From positions 4,334,292 to 4,398,291 of the forward strand of contig CM012953.1 of assembly GCA_000181795.3 (NCBI GenBank): 64,000 nucleotides of DNA, read 5' to 3'. Source of the DNA: Trichinella spiralis. Lineage: Eukaryota; Nematoda; Enoplea; Trichinellida; Trichinellidae. The notes beneath the pieces are model-generated. The model worked only from the letters and a program-made list of their open reading frames with translations, did not search any database and had not been told where the DNA came from. Shown here in pieces: positions 25,157 to 37,276 of this stretch; position 1 is the stretch's first letter, and each line of letters begins with the position of its first letter. A program made the position numbers and the translations under genes.

Positions 25157-26681
25157 ATGCCACTTCCTCCAGTTCTGCTTGCCCGTTTGAAAAAGCGTGG
25201 TATAATCAAGAGTGGTGAGTATCCATTGAATTTGTAAATGCAAATACATAAAATTTAAAGAATTTGATAGTGAGCGTTTTTAATTGAATTGTTAAATAAA
25301 TATGTTTTCAATTGTCAAGTTTTTGTTTTAAAGTATAAAATTTGATTTTTTTGATAAAATTAGAAAAAGCAGCAGAAGAAGAAGAAGTTATTGCCGAAAG
25401 TTATGATGATCCAGTCAGCGTGGGAGAAGAGCCACGTAGGAGTTATGTCGGTGCTCCAGGATGTCCGAACAAATGGAATCCGTATCATTTGTGCACTGAA
25501 TTTTGTTTTTCACACTGGGGCGATGGCATTCCTGAAAGCAGGGTCGATCCGGAATATTTGGAAATTCGGCGTAAAATGTTGAGTGAATTTCCACTGCCTC
25601 AAAATTGGGAAGAAGATTACGATCCAGGCACTGGTCGTTATTATTATTGGAATACGGTCACTGAAGAAGTTTGTTGGTTTTCTCCACTGCATCCTGCAGC
25701 TCAGATTTCTCAACCAGCTTGCGTTTTGGCTAGAGGTTTTATCATTATTAACCATGTTGGGAATTTTTCTTTATTTTTTAATTTGTTTAGTTTACTTTGC
25801 AAAATTATCAGCTGAAAAGCAAATAAAAGAAAAAGAAATGCAGTCACATCATGAAACTAATGAAGCGGTTGTAAGTTGTATTATAACATAGAAAATTGTG
25901 ATATTTCATGTGAATTCATTCACTTTATTGATTTGTGTTTCATTTTACGCATGATGCGAGAAGCATTTAGTGTTGTTATTTTATTTCAGGAAAGTGATGA
26001 TGCACGAAAAAGCAAAAGTAAGATTTTATTTACTTTGGAATACATTCATGATGTTGTTTTATTAATTAAAGGAAAAAAATTATCGACATCTGATCTCGAT
26101 CCAATGGATCCTGCATCTTACTCTGAAGTTCCACGGTATGTTATAAGTGAACGAAAGATGATTTTATTTTTTTACAAATAAATAACATTCATTTAGTAGT
26201 TTATTTTTTTACGTTGGAATCTAGTTTATGTAACTTTTGTTGATGTGCCCGAATGATGGTTTGTAAATTACATGTGCTCTGATTTTTTTTAGCTCCTTAG
26301 GCATTTTATCATCCAATTGTTAGGTGTTAAATTTTGGAGGTTTTTCTTTTTGATTTTACTTTTTACAAACTGATTATTAAGCATTTATTTGTTTGTATTA
26401 ATGTTAGAAATTATTGGTTATATAAAATATGTAAATAAATTTGTAAAATACAGTATATCGTCGATTCATTTATTATTTCCACGCTGATGAAGGATGTTTT
26501 AATTATATTTTATTCCAGTGGTAAATGGTCATCTGGTCTTGATGTCGGTGGTGTTGCGAAAACAGGCGTCGATCCAACGGCCAGCGGTCCGTTATTCCAA
26601 CAACGTCCTTATCCTGCTCCAGGCGCCATTCTACGTCAGAATGAAGGGATGCATCAGAAACGTCAAAAAGAGAAATTTTAA
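25157..26681 (+). CDS. pqbp1: Polyglutamine-binding protein 1 (PQBP1) homologue
   Basis: Nuclear WW-domain protein that binds the U5 snRNP protein of 15 kDa and acts in pre-mRNA splicing. Six exons (25157-25214, 25364-25735, 25812-25867, 25990-26017, 26072-26135, 26519-26681) give 246 residues. It begins [16 protein letters not shown], the conserved PQBP1 start, followed by an acidic stretch with a VIAESYDDP segment. A Cys/His-rich insert ([12 protein letters not shown]...FCFSHWG) comes before the WW domain. The WW domain has W at LPQNWEE, a YYYWN core and CWFSP. The C-terminus holds [31 protein letters not shown] and a basic tail, the segment that folds onto the U5 15 kDa protein. The polar-amino-acid repeat of vertebrate PQBP1 is largely missing. 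A TTTCAG lies five bases before the ATG. Confidence 0.93.
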
Positions 26682-26975
26682 ATACATCGTAAAAACCAAC
26701 AACAACCACTGCTACTACTGTCTGCGAATTTTGCCCAATTTGTTTGAAATTTGACCCCATGAAAAGTGCGAAATTGTTTTAATTGCTTGTAATAAAAGCT
26801 TTTTGTTTGCATGATTTTAATTTGTCATTTGATAATTTAAAATGAACAGGTTTGTCAATTTATATTGGATAATTAGTTTGAAAAGTCGGTTACGGAACAC
26901 TCCAGTTCATTTCATCTTTGTTCGAAATATTGTCTTAAGATAGTAATTATTTTTTTCTTCAAAAATTCCCACAAA

Positions 26976-29562
26976 ATGCAGTTTAAACATGGGTGAGTCC
27001 ATTCAATCCATCCTGTATCAGCACCTTTTATTACTGTTAATTTTTTGAAGATTAAAAAAAATTGTGGATATTATTTCAAAAAATTGTTGTTTACTTGTCT
27101 TTTTCTTTTCATTGCTTTAGATACTTCATTTTTCTTATTAATGTTTTTTGTTACTGTGAAACAAATCTTGGATGCCAGAATTCGTCTTTTCGTTTGTCGA
27201 GAAGAAATAACCGAGGTTTGAAGTATGTGAGAAAAGCTGAAACTTTAGAAAGTGTAAGAAATTTTTATTAATCGGAAATGTTTTAAATAAAAATTGATTT
27301 TTAAATGTCAACTGTGATTACTTGTTGTCTACATTAAAAAAATTATTTTGGTGAATGGAAAGAAATTTTTGAAGGTCTAGCTCCCATCTACCATTGTACA
27401 TGCTTTGATTATGCATGATTTGTCCATTAACAGTTGAATAGGAATGTGTAATGCGTGTGTATATATAAATATTTATTTGTTTATTTTTAAAAAGAAGCTT
27501 CTAAGATACTTTTCTAATGTTTCATATAACTCAAGTGTCCTTGTGCCAAAGATATGCATGGCTTGAAATGCAGGCAATATGACAGTCGTTATTTGGCTGC
27601 TAACATTGAAGAGGCGATGTTGGAATTTCCTGATCTGACCATGCTCGACATTCAATCAAGTTGGGAATCTGAAGAGAGAAATGAAGCTGAAGAATCAGTA
27701 AAGTTTTGCATTTGTTTTATTTTATACATTATATTACAATTCAACGTTATTTGTATCTTCAATAATGTACAATAATATTATACTGGTAGGATTGGTTTTT
27801 TTTGTTTAATAATTGAAATTATTACAAATTTATCATTTTTATGTAAATGATCAATTTTAGAATGAACGTCCCAGGGGTAGACTGATTAATTTGAAGAGAA
27901 AAGGGCTGTGTCAAACTGAAGAGTGCATGTATTGTTCTCAGCTGCTTGCAAGTCGCCTCAGGGAAGTTGGAATGTTGGATAATTCACAGTTGCATTCAAT
28001 ATTGCAAGAATTTGGTCAGACAGATTTTGACAATATTTCCGCTTCGAACAAAGTCAATATCAAACTTTGTAGACGTTTCCGATTTTCACAAATTACCGAA
28101 CGTGTTAAGAGTTTACAAGAAAAAATGAAATATTGGACTTCGGTCGTTTATAATTACACGCATGCGCTTTTTGAGGATTTCAACAGATTTGATAAAAGGC
28201 GTGGTGTTCGCCGTGGACGAAGTACAACAAACAAAGATGAATTAGGTGTGGACCAGATTTGGCGTTTGAATACTTTTTTTTGTGAAATTTACATTTTGAT
28301 TACTATCTACTGCAGGTTTTTAATTCACTTGTTTTAGGTGTGAAGTACAAAATTGAATGCTTGAAACGTGGAGAAGTGATGGAAGGTACTGAATGGCTTG
28401 GATTGTGCAATATTTGCTGGGTGTGGAGAAAACTGCCAAGTGAATATTTTCCTCGTTTTGTTAACGAAGTAATCTGCGACACTGACACGAAATGCTTGTC
28501 AGGTAAATTAATCCATCTATAGTAATTTGTATTAAAATTTTCAAATTTCATTTCTCGCATTTGGCAGGCTGGGGCACGTGCAAGCAGCGCAGAAGAAGTT
28601 TGGAAATTTTGAAAAATATTGGCACTGAAGAGAAACCTCAGTGGAAGCCTCTTAAATTCAATGCTGCTACTTTTTGTGACTGTTTTGTTCGTAAAGGAAC
28701 AATGCTGCATCAGTTAGTCATTTCATGAAACGTACATTATTAATTATTTCTATTTTGTACAAAATACGCAGATTATTTGAATAATATTTGATAATAATAA
28801 TAAGAAGAACAAGAATCAGTAGATGATGTTCCCTTTTTTTTGAATGCGGAAGATTTTTTTTTTGTTTCATTCTATTATACTGGTTTATTTATAATGCACA
28901 AAAGACACATTTTTTTATCGCTTTCAGTGCTTCAGAAATTAAAATGAATTCAAAAGTTATTTGATTTTCGCAGAGTTCTTTTACTATTGTTAATTTACGT
29001 ATCTGAAAGTATTGTTCAATTCTAAAATAATAGTAAAGCAATAATGATTTTCCCACTTGTACAGTATTACTTGTTGACATTTCTACAAATACAACTTGAC
29101 AGTTCTTAAAGATTACTGTATTGAAAATTGAAATATCATTAATAAATGTAATAATATAACATATAAATTACAAATGATGCAGTAACCGGTGACAGTTTTC
29201 ATTTGTGCAGTAAAATTACAACAGTTAATGTAACAAATTTTTCACTGTTTACTTTTTTGCCTGCGTGTGTTTTTCTAAAATGTTAAAATAAAAACTGCCA
29301 ACAAACAGTAAATTATCAACCTGGGTTCGATGACCATGCAAAGAAGTGACAATGTTGGAATTTTCTTACGTATTTACTAAACCCAATAAAAATATTCAAA
29401 TTCCTTATTTATCCCAGACATTATAGAGCATTCCGCAGTGCGCATTTTGCGCACTCCCCAAAAGGGAATTCATGCAATGATGATTTGTTTCCTTATCATT
29501 CGCGGTTTCCACCTGAATGCGCTCATGTGGGTGAAAATCTTCCTTGGATGTCTGAGCAATGA
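26976..29562 (+). CDS. Secreted noggin/Trunk-like cystine-knot protein 1
   Basis: Predicted secreted growth-factor-like or BMP-antagonist-like protein. Exons are 26976-26992, 27121-27253, 27536-27697, 27861-28245, 28338-28502 and 28568 onward. The last exon may stop at 28728 (340 residues) or splice from 28712 to 29418-29562 (383 residues). A signal peptide (MQFKHGYFIFLINVFCYC) is followed by CPCAK, YDSRYLA..IEEA..EFPDL, a cysteine-containing helical region and a basic KRRGVRRGR site. The C-terminal domain has CNICWVWRKLPSEYFPRFV, spaced like noggin CPVLYAWNDLGSRFWPRYV, then further cysteines and CDC, like the noggin terminal CKC. Noggin, Trunk and PTTH are related families; the basic site favours a processed, Trunk-like proprotein. 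Which ligand or receptor it uses is unknown. The paralogue lies at 33,686-36,298. Confidence 0.8.
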
Positions 29563-29909
29563 TTCCCTTTACAGTTATGAATTAATTGTTTAGTAAATTT
29601 CAGTGTGTTAACTTCTGTTTCAAAGAAATTCCAGTTTTTATTAAAGAGTTATCATGTTATATTTTTCGTCATAGCAAAAAAATAAGGTAATGAAATGAAT
29701 TTCTCAGCCATTTCTATGGTCATTTACGTTTAAACCAGACAATAATTTTTTTACTTTAGTGTGTTTTGTGAAATGTAACTAGAATTCGTGCGCCAATGAA
29801 ACAAAGTAGCCAACATAAAAAATTAAAATTTCTGGGTTTGTAATACATATAAGGTTCATCGTTCGTTTACATTCTTTTTCTCATTATCAAAGTTCCTTTC
29901 ATTTAAACT

Positions 29910-31710
29910 TTAACATATTTCCATATTTCCAAAATCTAATACATCTAATGAAAATGATCGATAACCTAAATCTTGGAAAACATCCACAGCGCTACTTGAA
30001 CCACAACATGCGAATACCTGAAGATGGATATAATAGAAAATTGTAATACAACAAAATATAATTACGTTATATTCATCTGAATTAGTGTTCCTCCTGACGT
30101 CATATACAGAATGAGACGTAGTAGCCAAATTAGAAACATGATCACCGCAATGATTCCAACGTGATAAATGACCGTGTGAACCGCCAGTAATTATCTAAAT
30201 TATAGAAAAAAAAGCTTTTTTATTAATGTTACTAATTTTCGAAACAAAAATTTTAATTTATTAAAATACAATGTAAAATTCTACTATTCTGAAAACAAAA
30301 GAATTCTGTTAATTGCGTTCAATAAACTTTTCAAATTATCAAAAATTAACCAATACATTAAACTCTTTCGGATATTTATTCAAAGATTAACATTATAAAA
30401 TGGCATTCATCACATTTTGAACTTTTGACATAAACATTCCTGGTAAAAAAAGTCATACCGCGTCATTATCCATTAGCGCACAATACCAAGTCACGTCTTT
30501 CATAGGCATTGCTTTGAGTAAATCGCAAGAACCAACGTACCAAATACCTAAATGAACTCCACCGCCACAAAGCTAAAAAATGATTTAAAATATCACAGGA
30601 GTGCAAAGATTAGTACAAAATTTAAGATGCAAATTTTACACTTAAAAAATGATCATTCTTCATGTAGCAGAAAAATGACTCTGAATAAAACAATCCACTT
30701 ACAAGTGTATCATTATCAACTGCTAAACAGCCAATCCATTTCCCAAATGAACGATTACAGGCTGGTGACTTATATGGCTGTAACGTCTTATTCAAACCTT
30801 TAGTTCTAAGATCTATAAAAGCTTTTCAAAATAATAAAATCACAATAAAGTTCATACATACCATAAAAATTAACATTGCCGTCTTCTCCGGCGGAAACAA
30901 TTACATTCGAATTCATTTGCAAAAGACAATAAACATCTTCACTATGTTCCTTATACTGATGAACAATATCTTTAGTTTCAATATCATAACAATAAACAAA
31001 ACTGTCACTTCCAGCAGCATACAAACGATTAGCTTGCTAAAAAAAATATAACTAAAACAAATAAAACAAACAACAACACTTACAAAAGAATCGAAACAAA
31101 GAACATTCACTTCAGCATTGTTCATTGAATTGGAAGACTTCTTTAAGCGAATTTCATTTATTATACCGTTATTCAAATCGTCCCATTTGTACAATTGAAC
31201 TGTTCCATCAGAAGAGCCACTAAGAAGGCAAATTTTTTTTAACATCAATGTAACAGCATTTTGAAATTCTCTACATACCAAACTAATAAATTGTCTTTAG
31301 ATGCCAAAGCATAAACAAAACCCACAGTTGCTAAAACAAATGCACATCACTAAATGGATGCAACTCGCTATTTTTCATTTTAAAAATTAACTTGTGTTGA
31401 AGTATCCGAAATGAATAGTTATAAGAATATAGATAATAATAAATATTACAACAACAATATATTTCTGATAACAAACCTTTAAAGTCAACACTCAAACATG
31501 TCTCATAAGTTTCTGAATCCATTGTTTTGGCCAAACTAAAAAATAATACAATTTTCAAATCAATAACATCCAGAAATATACAAAAGGAATATACTCAAAT
31601 ATTCTAACATAACCACTGCGGTCAGCAACAGCAAGTAACTTTCCATCTGGAGAATAGCAAATTGAATAAAGTACAGCATACCATGATTCAAAACTTTTAT
31701 TATCATTCAT
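29910..31710 (-). CDS. thoc6: THO complex subunit 6 (THOC6), WD40 protein
   Basis: WD40 component of the THO/TREX complex, which couples transcription to mRNA export. At least eight minus-strand exons can be read between 31710 and 29910. They include MNDNKSFESW...SICYSPDGKLLAVADRSG, then GSSDGTVQLYKWDD, then AAGSDSFVYCYDIETKD with HSEDVYCLLQ and VIVSAGEDGNVNFY. These are followed by DLRTKGLNK with RSFGKWIGCLAVDND (human GRWIGCLATDSD) and CGGGVHLGIW. The C-terminus SAVDVFQDLGYRSFSLDV matches the human VDVFTNLGYRAFSLSF end, which is the most specific evidence for THOC6 over other WD40 proteins. The join between the second exon (ending VDFKG) and ATVGFVYALAS is uncertain and may hold one more small exon. 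The gene lies between the two noggin-like paralogues on the opposite strand. Confidence 0.88.
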
Positions 31711-32261
31711 TTTTTGTAAAAATAACAATGAAAAAATTATTCCAAAATACACAATAATAAGAAAGGTATTTTTTCAAATGCAATATACAGTAAGAATAAA
31801 AACTTGATAATCATTATTATGCTGTAAAAGTATTTTTTTAATTAAGAAAATTATAAAATTATTTTATTTTTACATAAAAAATTAATATATATGAAATATT
31901 TATATTATAGTGTGTGGTATTACCTTATTTTATTTTTTAATGATTTCTGCTAAAGCATTAAGTCAACGTATACATAAAACCGTTTTCATTTAATAGCTAG
32001 TAAGTCATATTTGAAATTATCCAAAAATAGGATGATTGTCACGATCAAATACAGCTAAAAATCAGATATAATTTCATTCACTGGTGCAATATTTATTTTA
32101 ACTAAAAACGTCGAACCTTCAAACGAGATAATGATTATTTACTGCTTTTTAAACAAACGGAGATAAAGCAGACATGCATTTAGACACACTATAGGTAGTT
32201 GACTTTCTTAATTAAAGTAAATGATTTTGGAAAAAAAAGGTTAATGCAAGTGAAAAAGCAT
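31711..32261. other. THOC6 upstream spacer
   Basis: AT-rich sequence that should carry the THOC6 promoter. No exon or RNA gene is recognised. Confidence 0.5.
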
Positions 32262-32334
32262 TGGACCGCCGGGGTATCGATCCCCGTGCCTCTCGCATGC
32301 AAAGCGAGCGCTCTACCAATTGAGCTAGCGGCCC
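32262..32334 (-). tRNA. tRNA-Ala (anticodon TGC)
   Basis: A 73-base cloverleaf without intron. The acceptor stem GGGCCGC pairs with GCGGTCC and contains the G3-U70 wobble pair, the universal identity element of tRNA-Ala. The D arm is GCTC...GAGC with GG in the loop. The anticodon stem-loop is CTCGC-TTTGCAT-GCGAG, giving anticodon TGC and decoding GCA. The T arm is CGGGG-ATCGATA-CCCCG, with A where T54 is usual. The discriminator is A. The internal promoter boxes are therefore intact, and a short T-run terminator is expected on the minus strand. Confidence 0.97.
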
Positions 32335-33685
32335 TGATTCATTATTTCCTACATATTATTTATAAACATTCTGTAAAATATTTAAATAACAGAAAACATT
32401 TCATTGAATAATATTATTATACAGAAAATAATCTTAACGTTTTCTCCTAAGTGAAACATATGGAAATATTGTCCGTGTTGAAATGTTTATTCTGATGCGT
32501 CTATTTATAATAGGTAAGAATAATTTTCTGAAATTGTGATACAGTGCCGTTATTCTGAGCAGTAGTAATATTTTTATATGAAACATTTTTAAACCTGTTT
32601 GGTGAATATTTTGACATTTTCATTATTATCATCTTCGATAAAGCATCCGTTTGATAGGAAGAACAATACGAAAAATAATTGGCAATGAGAAAAGTAGTTA
32701 CCAGAGGGAATAAACTGCTCATCATTTAACTGGAGATAACAATATGCAGATTTGTTGTTTTCAGTGACCAGTGATTAATGATTTTCAGAATGTGTTATGG
32801 CTAAGAAAATGGCAAATTTTCCAATTGATTTACTTTGAATTCCATGCAACTGCTCTACGTCATAGTTGCCTGTCCAAAATTTAGACATTGACAAAGTGAA
32901 AAATTGTTTCAAAGATAAAAATATGCTTTTGCATCCGAGTGCGTGTATCTTTGTGTGTTTTAATAAATTTTAAAAATTTATTACTTTTGAAAAAATAATC
33001 ATCTATTTATCATATTTTTATTTTGCATAAATTTTAAATTTATAATAGTGCAATAAGAATGCAACAAAGCTTTCAAAATAGAAATGGTAAATTGATTGCC
33101 AATATCAATTTTCAATCGAATGACATACTGTCAATAATAATTTTGTGATTAGTTGATTAAAGAAAAAATTAACTTGATTTGCATTAACTGTACAAAAAAA
33201 GTGAGTGGGTTTTGCGTAAGTTTACAAAATAAACAACAGTAGAAACGGATAAAATTGAAATTAAAAAAGAAATCACCTTATTAAAAAAATGTTTTTTTTT
33301 TAATTAATTTTGGAAAATTTTGATGAGATGAAATTTTTGGACATGCTTTCATGGTGATTGTCGACATGCCGTCGTCGGTCTGGTATTTTTGCACAACGCC
33401 GCTGATGAAACGTTGATGGAAATACAAACCGGTTGCACCCAATTTACCGCAGCTAAACTTGAAAACATACTTCTTCATCAACTGAATCATTGCTGGGAAA
33501 ATTTTTCCAAGCATCGACTACGCTGCCGCTGAGAACAAGCAGTCTTGAATAATTGGAATCAATTTTGACCATCGATTTTGTATGTGGCTTCTTTTCAAGT
33601 AACTGTTCTATTTTGTTTCACTTCACTTGGAAAAAAAGAAAATTTATAATCACAAATTATTATTATTATTATTATTATTGTTTGT
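32335..33685. other. Spacer with a weak minus-strand reading frame
   Basis: Mostly AT-rich sequence. A GC-richer patch at 33,300-33,580 carries two overlapping minus-strand frames. One runs from a Met at about 33,572 (MVKIDSNYSRLLVLSGS) and the other ends at 33,281 (containing FHQRFISGVVQKYQ and MKACPKIS). They need a frame change to join and match no family I know. An ATT microsatellite lies at 33,657-33,679. Confidence 0.4.
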
Positions 33686-36298
33686 ATGAATTTGAATTTT
33701 GAATTTCAAACCCCATTAAGCGCTACAATGCCAGTTGAACAATTGTTTAGCATTATCACATTGATTGCAACCGGCGACGACGATCTTCTTTGCCGAGCTG
33801 AGTGCGATACCAGAATTGTTCCTGCATTTGCTTTTACTGCACAGCAAATTCCACTAACTTCGTCTATTCTCCAAACTTATGCAAATCCTCCTGTCCGCAG
33901 CCCACCAATCTCAACCATACAAAACGCACAACAAGATACAGTAAGTGAAAAAATGTCTTTTTCCTTTTTAAGTTTCTAAGTTGTAAGAATTCACATTTTT
34001 TTTATTTTATATCTTGCAACAATAAAAATTCATTGTAATTATACTTGAAATTGTGAATTATGAAATAGACCTCCAAGAATAAGCATTGAAAAGTGCAGCT
34101 GAACTGCAATTCATTGATCGAGATAATATTTGAAAGAGTTTTTACATTTTCAAATTCAATTTCATTGCATTTTTACAATTGAAAGATTTCTAAAATTTCT
34201 TTCACAGAATATTTTATTACATTTGCATAATTTCAGGTTGTTTTTGTTTGAATAAAAAAAGTGAATAAGAATTCAACCGAAAATGGTACTGTATTAGGGC
34301 AGCCAGATTTTAAACCATTAATGATACGTTCAATAATTGTGATATCAAATCAAAATCAGATTTCACATTTGTTACTGAAATAATGAAATGTTCAATGTGA
34401 AAAATGTATTACAGTTTAATCTTGAAATGAAAATGCCAATGAAATACATTTTCTTTTGTTGTATTCATATGAATGAAGAAACTTTTCAAATGTTCTTGAA
34501 ATGCATCAACTTCAAAAGTACACAAATGTAAAAGAAAAAAACAAAATATAATGATGCATTTCATTGATTGATACTTTTTGATCATTTTTGTAAAATTAAT
34601 TGCAACTGATTTTTTTACGACAGGAGAAAACTAGTTTTCACATGATGAAAGAATTTTACTTTTTACCCAAATAGAGCTGTATAATTTGACAAGTTTTTTA
34701 AATTCAATTCAATTGACATGCATGTAAAGCAATTTGTATTTTTTGTTTACATTAAAGTATTTGGTTATCGTCAACATCAAATTGAAATTATACTTGATTT
34801 TCTTCAGTGAAATGTGTAAAAAATTCAATGATGAAAATTAATTTTATGATGGAATAATTTTCAAAATTATATTTTTATTAACAATTTATATGATAAAAAT
34901 ATACTGTTGTTCTTATTACATGTTTAGTGTCCGTGTGCCAAACAGGTGAACGAGAAAAAATGCAGCAGCTATGATTCTCGTTATTTAGCTGTCGATTTGG
35001 AAGAGGCGATCATTGAATTTCCAGATTTGATGATGATGCAAGTTCCAGCAAAGTGGAGTCTTACCGGTGGAGAAGAAGAAATGCCTTATCCACCTGCACC
35101 TCCCTATCCAGTAGAGAAATGTTTAACGTACTTTAGGGTCGTAATATTTTAATTTCCACAACATTAAACAGTGATAAATAGTTGATAAATAAAAATGAGA
35201 TTAAGTGAAAAATTTTCCGTTTAATATTTCGAAAGGTGGAATTGAATTTTTTTGAGAATTCAAGTACAAAATTTAGACCGTTTCAAAATTCAGAGCAACG
35301 GGAATGGTAATGCCCAAATCATTTGAACATCCGACTCACAAGTCGCAACTGACCGTCACAACTTCCAGTTACAGTAGATGTCGTGACACTGAATGCCAGT
35401 TTTGTTCCTTCATGCTCACCCAACGACTCCGGGAAATGGGACTACTGAGCGAGCAACAGTACAACGAAATACGCAAAAGTCTCGGCTTCATCAACGGAGC
35501 CGCTTTTCCAAATGTTGCTGAAAAAATTACATGCAAACGATTCCGATTTTCAGCTATACAAGATCGTTTGAAAAATTTAGCCAGGAAAGCTAACAACACC
35601 GAAACTGTTCTCAACTCGACCATGGCTCAAGCTTTGCAGTCGGTTTCCCATTTAGGCTTGGAAGAATGGAACAGAACTGAAAGCACCAATTCCAGAAGAT
35701 TTCGACGTGAAATTTCAGAAGTTGAAATAGGTAGATGCATGCATATTTGTTTATTTATTTATTTATTTATATTGCACATTCACATTATTCAAAACCACAT
35801 TCGTACAATGAAATGTAAAAAACAAATATTATATTTTCTTCATTATATTCATTCAGGTTGCTGCTAATATTTCTAGGAAAACGTTACAGGATTGATTGCA
35901 TAAAACGTGGAGAACCGGTAGATGGATCGGAATGGCTTGGTCTTTGCAATGTTTGTTGGGTTTGGAGGAAATTGCCTGAAAACTATTTTCCACGATACGT
36001 CAACGAATTGGTTTGCGATAACGACACCAAATGTTTGTCAGGTACTATTTCAATTAAAAAAAAATTTTTTTTTATTTTCATACTTTATAAATTACCAATT
36101 TTTTTAAAGCCATTTTAAAATTTTATCAGTATTTTAGGCTGGGGAACGTGTAAACAACGTCATCGAAATTTAGAAATAATGAAAAATATGGGAACTGCGG
36201 AAGAGCCTCAGTGGAGACCCATCACTCTCAATGCAGCGAGCTTTTGCGATTGTTTTGTGCGTTATGGCACAGTAATGCATTCTTTTATTGCCGCTTAG
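33686..36298 (+). CDS. Secreted noggin/Trunk-like cystine-knot protein 2
   Basis: Paralogue of the gene at 26,976. Exons 33686-33940, 34928-35127, 35294-35730, 35877-36041 and 36138-36298 give 405 residues. The last two exons are 165 and 161 nt, identical in length to the corresponding paralogue exons. Shared landmarks are CPCAK, YDSRYLAVDLEEA..EFPDL, C..TECQFCSFMLTQRLREMG, KRFRFSAIQDRLK and a furin-like RRFRRE site. They continue with EWLGLCNVCWVWRKLP and YFPRYVNELVCDND, then GWGTCKQR and FCDCFV. A Met at 33728 is an alternative start. Neither Met gives a strong signal peptide, so an upstream first exon may be missing. The small E2-E3 junction (AC|GTACTT) is inferred from phase. Function is inferred only from the cystine-knot resemblance to noggin, Trunk and PTTH. 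Confidence 0.78.
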
Positions 36299-37276
36299 TG
36301 TAACATTTTTGTAATAAACAAATACATGTGTCAAAATCATTGTTTACAATTTAAAAAGCATTCAGCAAAAACTGAATTCAAGGAAATTATTGTCACGTAA
36401 AATATTTATTACAGCTTTACCTTCATTCATTCATGTAAATGTCTCAAGATATTTTTCTGATGAAAAAGGGAAGAAGCAGGGCAACTATAGTGAACTTTTT
36501 AATTTTTTCAAAACATTTTTAATAATTTTTAATTTGTATATTTTTTGAATCCCTGAAAATGCAACAGTTAAGTGCACAATGACAACAATAAAGTCAACGA
36601 TTTGTTTGGTATCGTTTTTAGTGCTTACAAAACTGAAAATATCAGAACTTACAGTTTTACTGTATTAAAATTTATAAAATCCCCAAAGCTGATCGTATTA
36701 TTTTATTAATTAAATTAAATTATTTTTAGAAATGTATCATTTTTTATCATAGCATGTGATTAGTTATCAATTACCGGCAATATTTGACAGTTAACCTGAA
36801 TTATTGTTTAGACGGTATGAATTTTTTGTATGTTCCCAGAATGAAATATTTTAGCATATGGAAGTGAAAATATTAATAAAGAATAATAATATTCCATTAT
36901 TTTTAAGCGAAACTTACAAAATACAATTTTTAAAACATACATAAATGAAATGCATGCGTAAAATAGTTTACAGTGATTTCTTCGAATTCTACTTGTGAGA
37001 TTTAATTTTGCAAAAATGTATTATAATCAAAGTTTTCTGAATATTTCTACTTATTTTATATTTATAATGCAATGTTAAATGCATAAGTCTTTCTTTTTCT
37101 TAAATGTTACCGTATGCCATCAAGTGTAACAACAAACATTCTTTTCGTGTTGACGTGACTTTTTATAACAGCGTTTTAATAATGAAATATATTTTATATA
37201 TTTTATAACTTTTTAACTGGTGCTCTAATATTTTGTTGTGGTTATTGTTTTTGAGTTTTTAATTAGGCGTCGGAAA
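36299..37276. other. Spacer between noggin-like 2 and DCAF8
   Basis: AT-rich spacer of about 1 kb with no exon recognised. I looked here for a counterpart of the possible 3' exon of noggin-like 1 and saw none. Confidence 0.5.
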
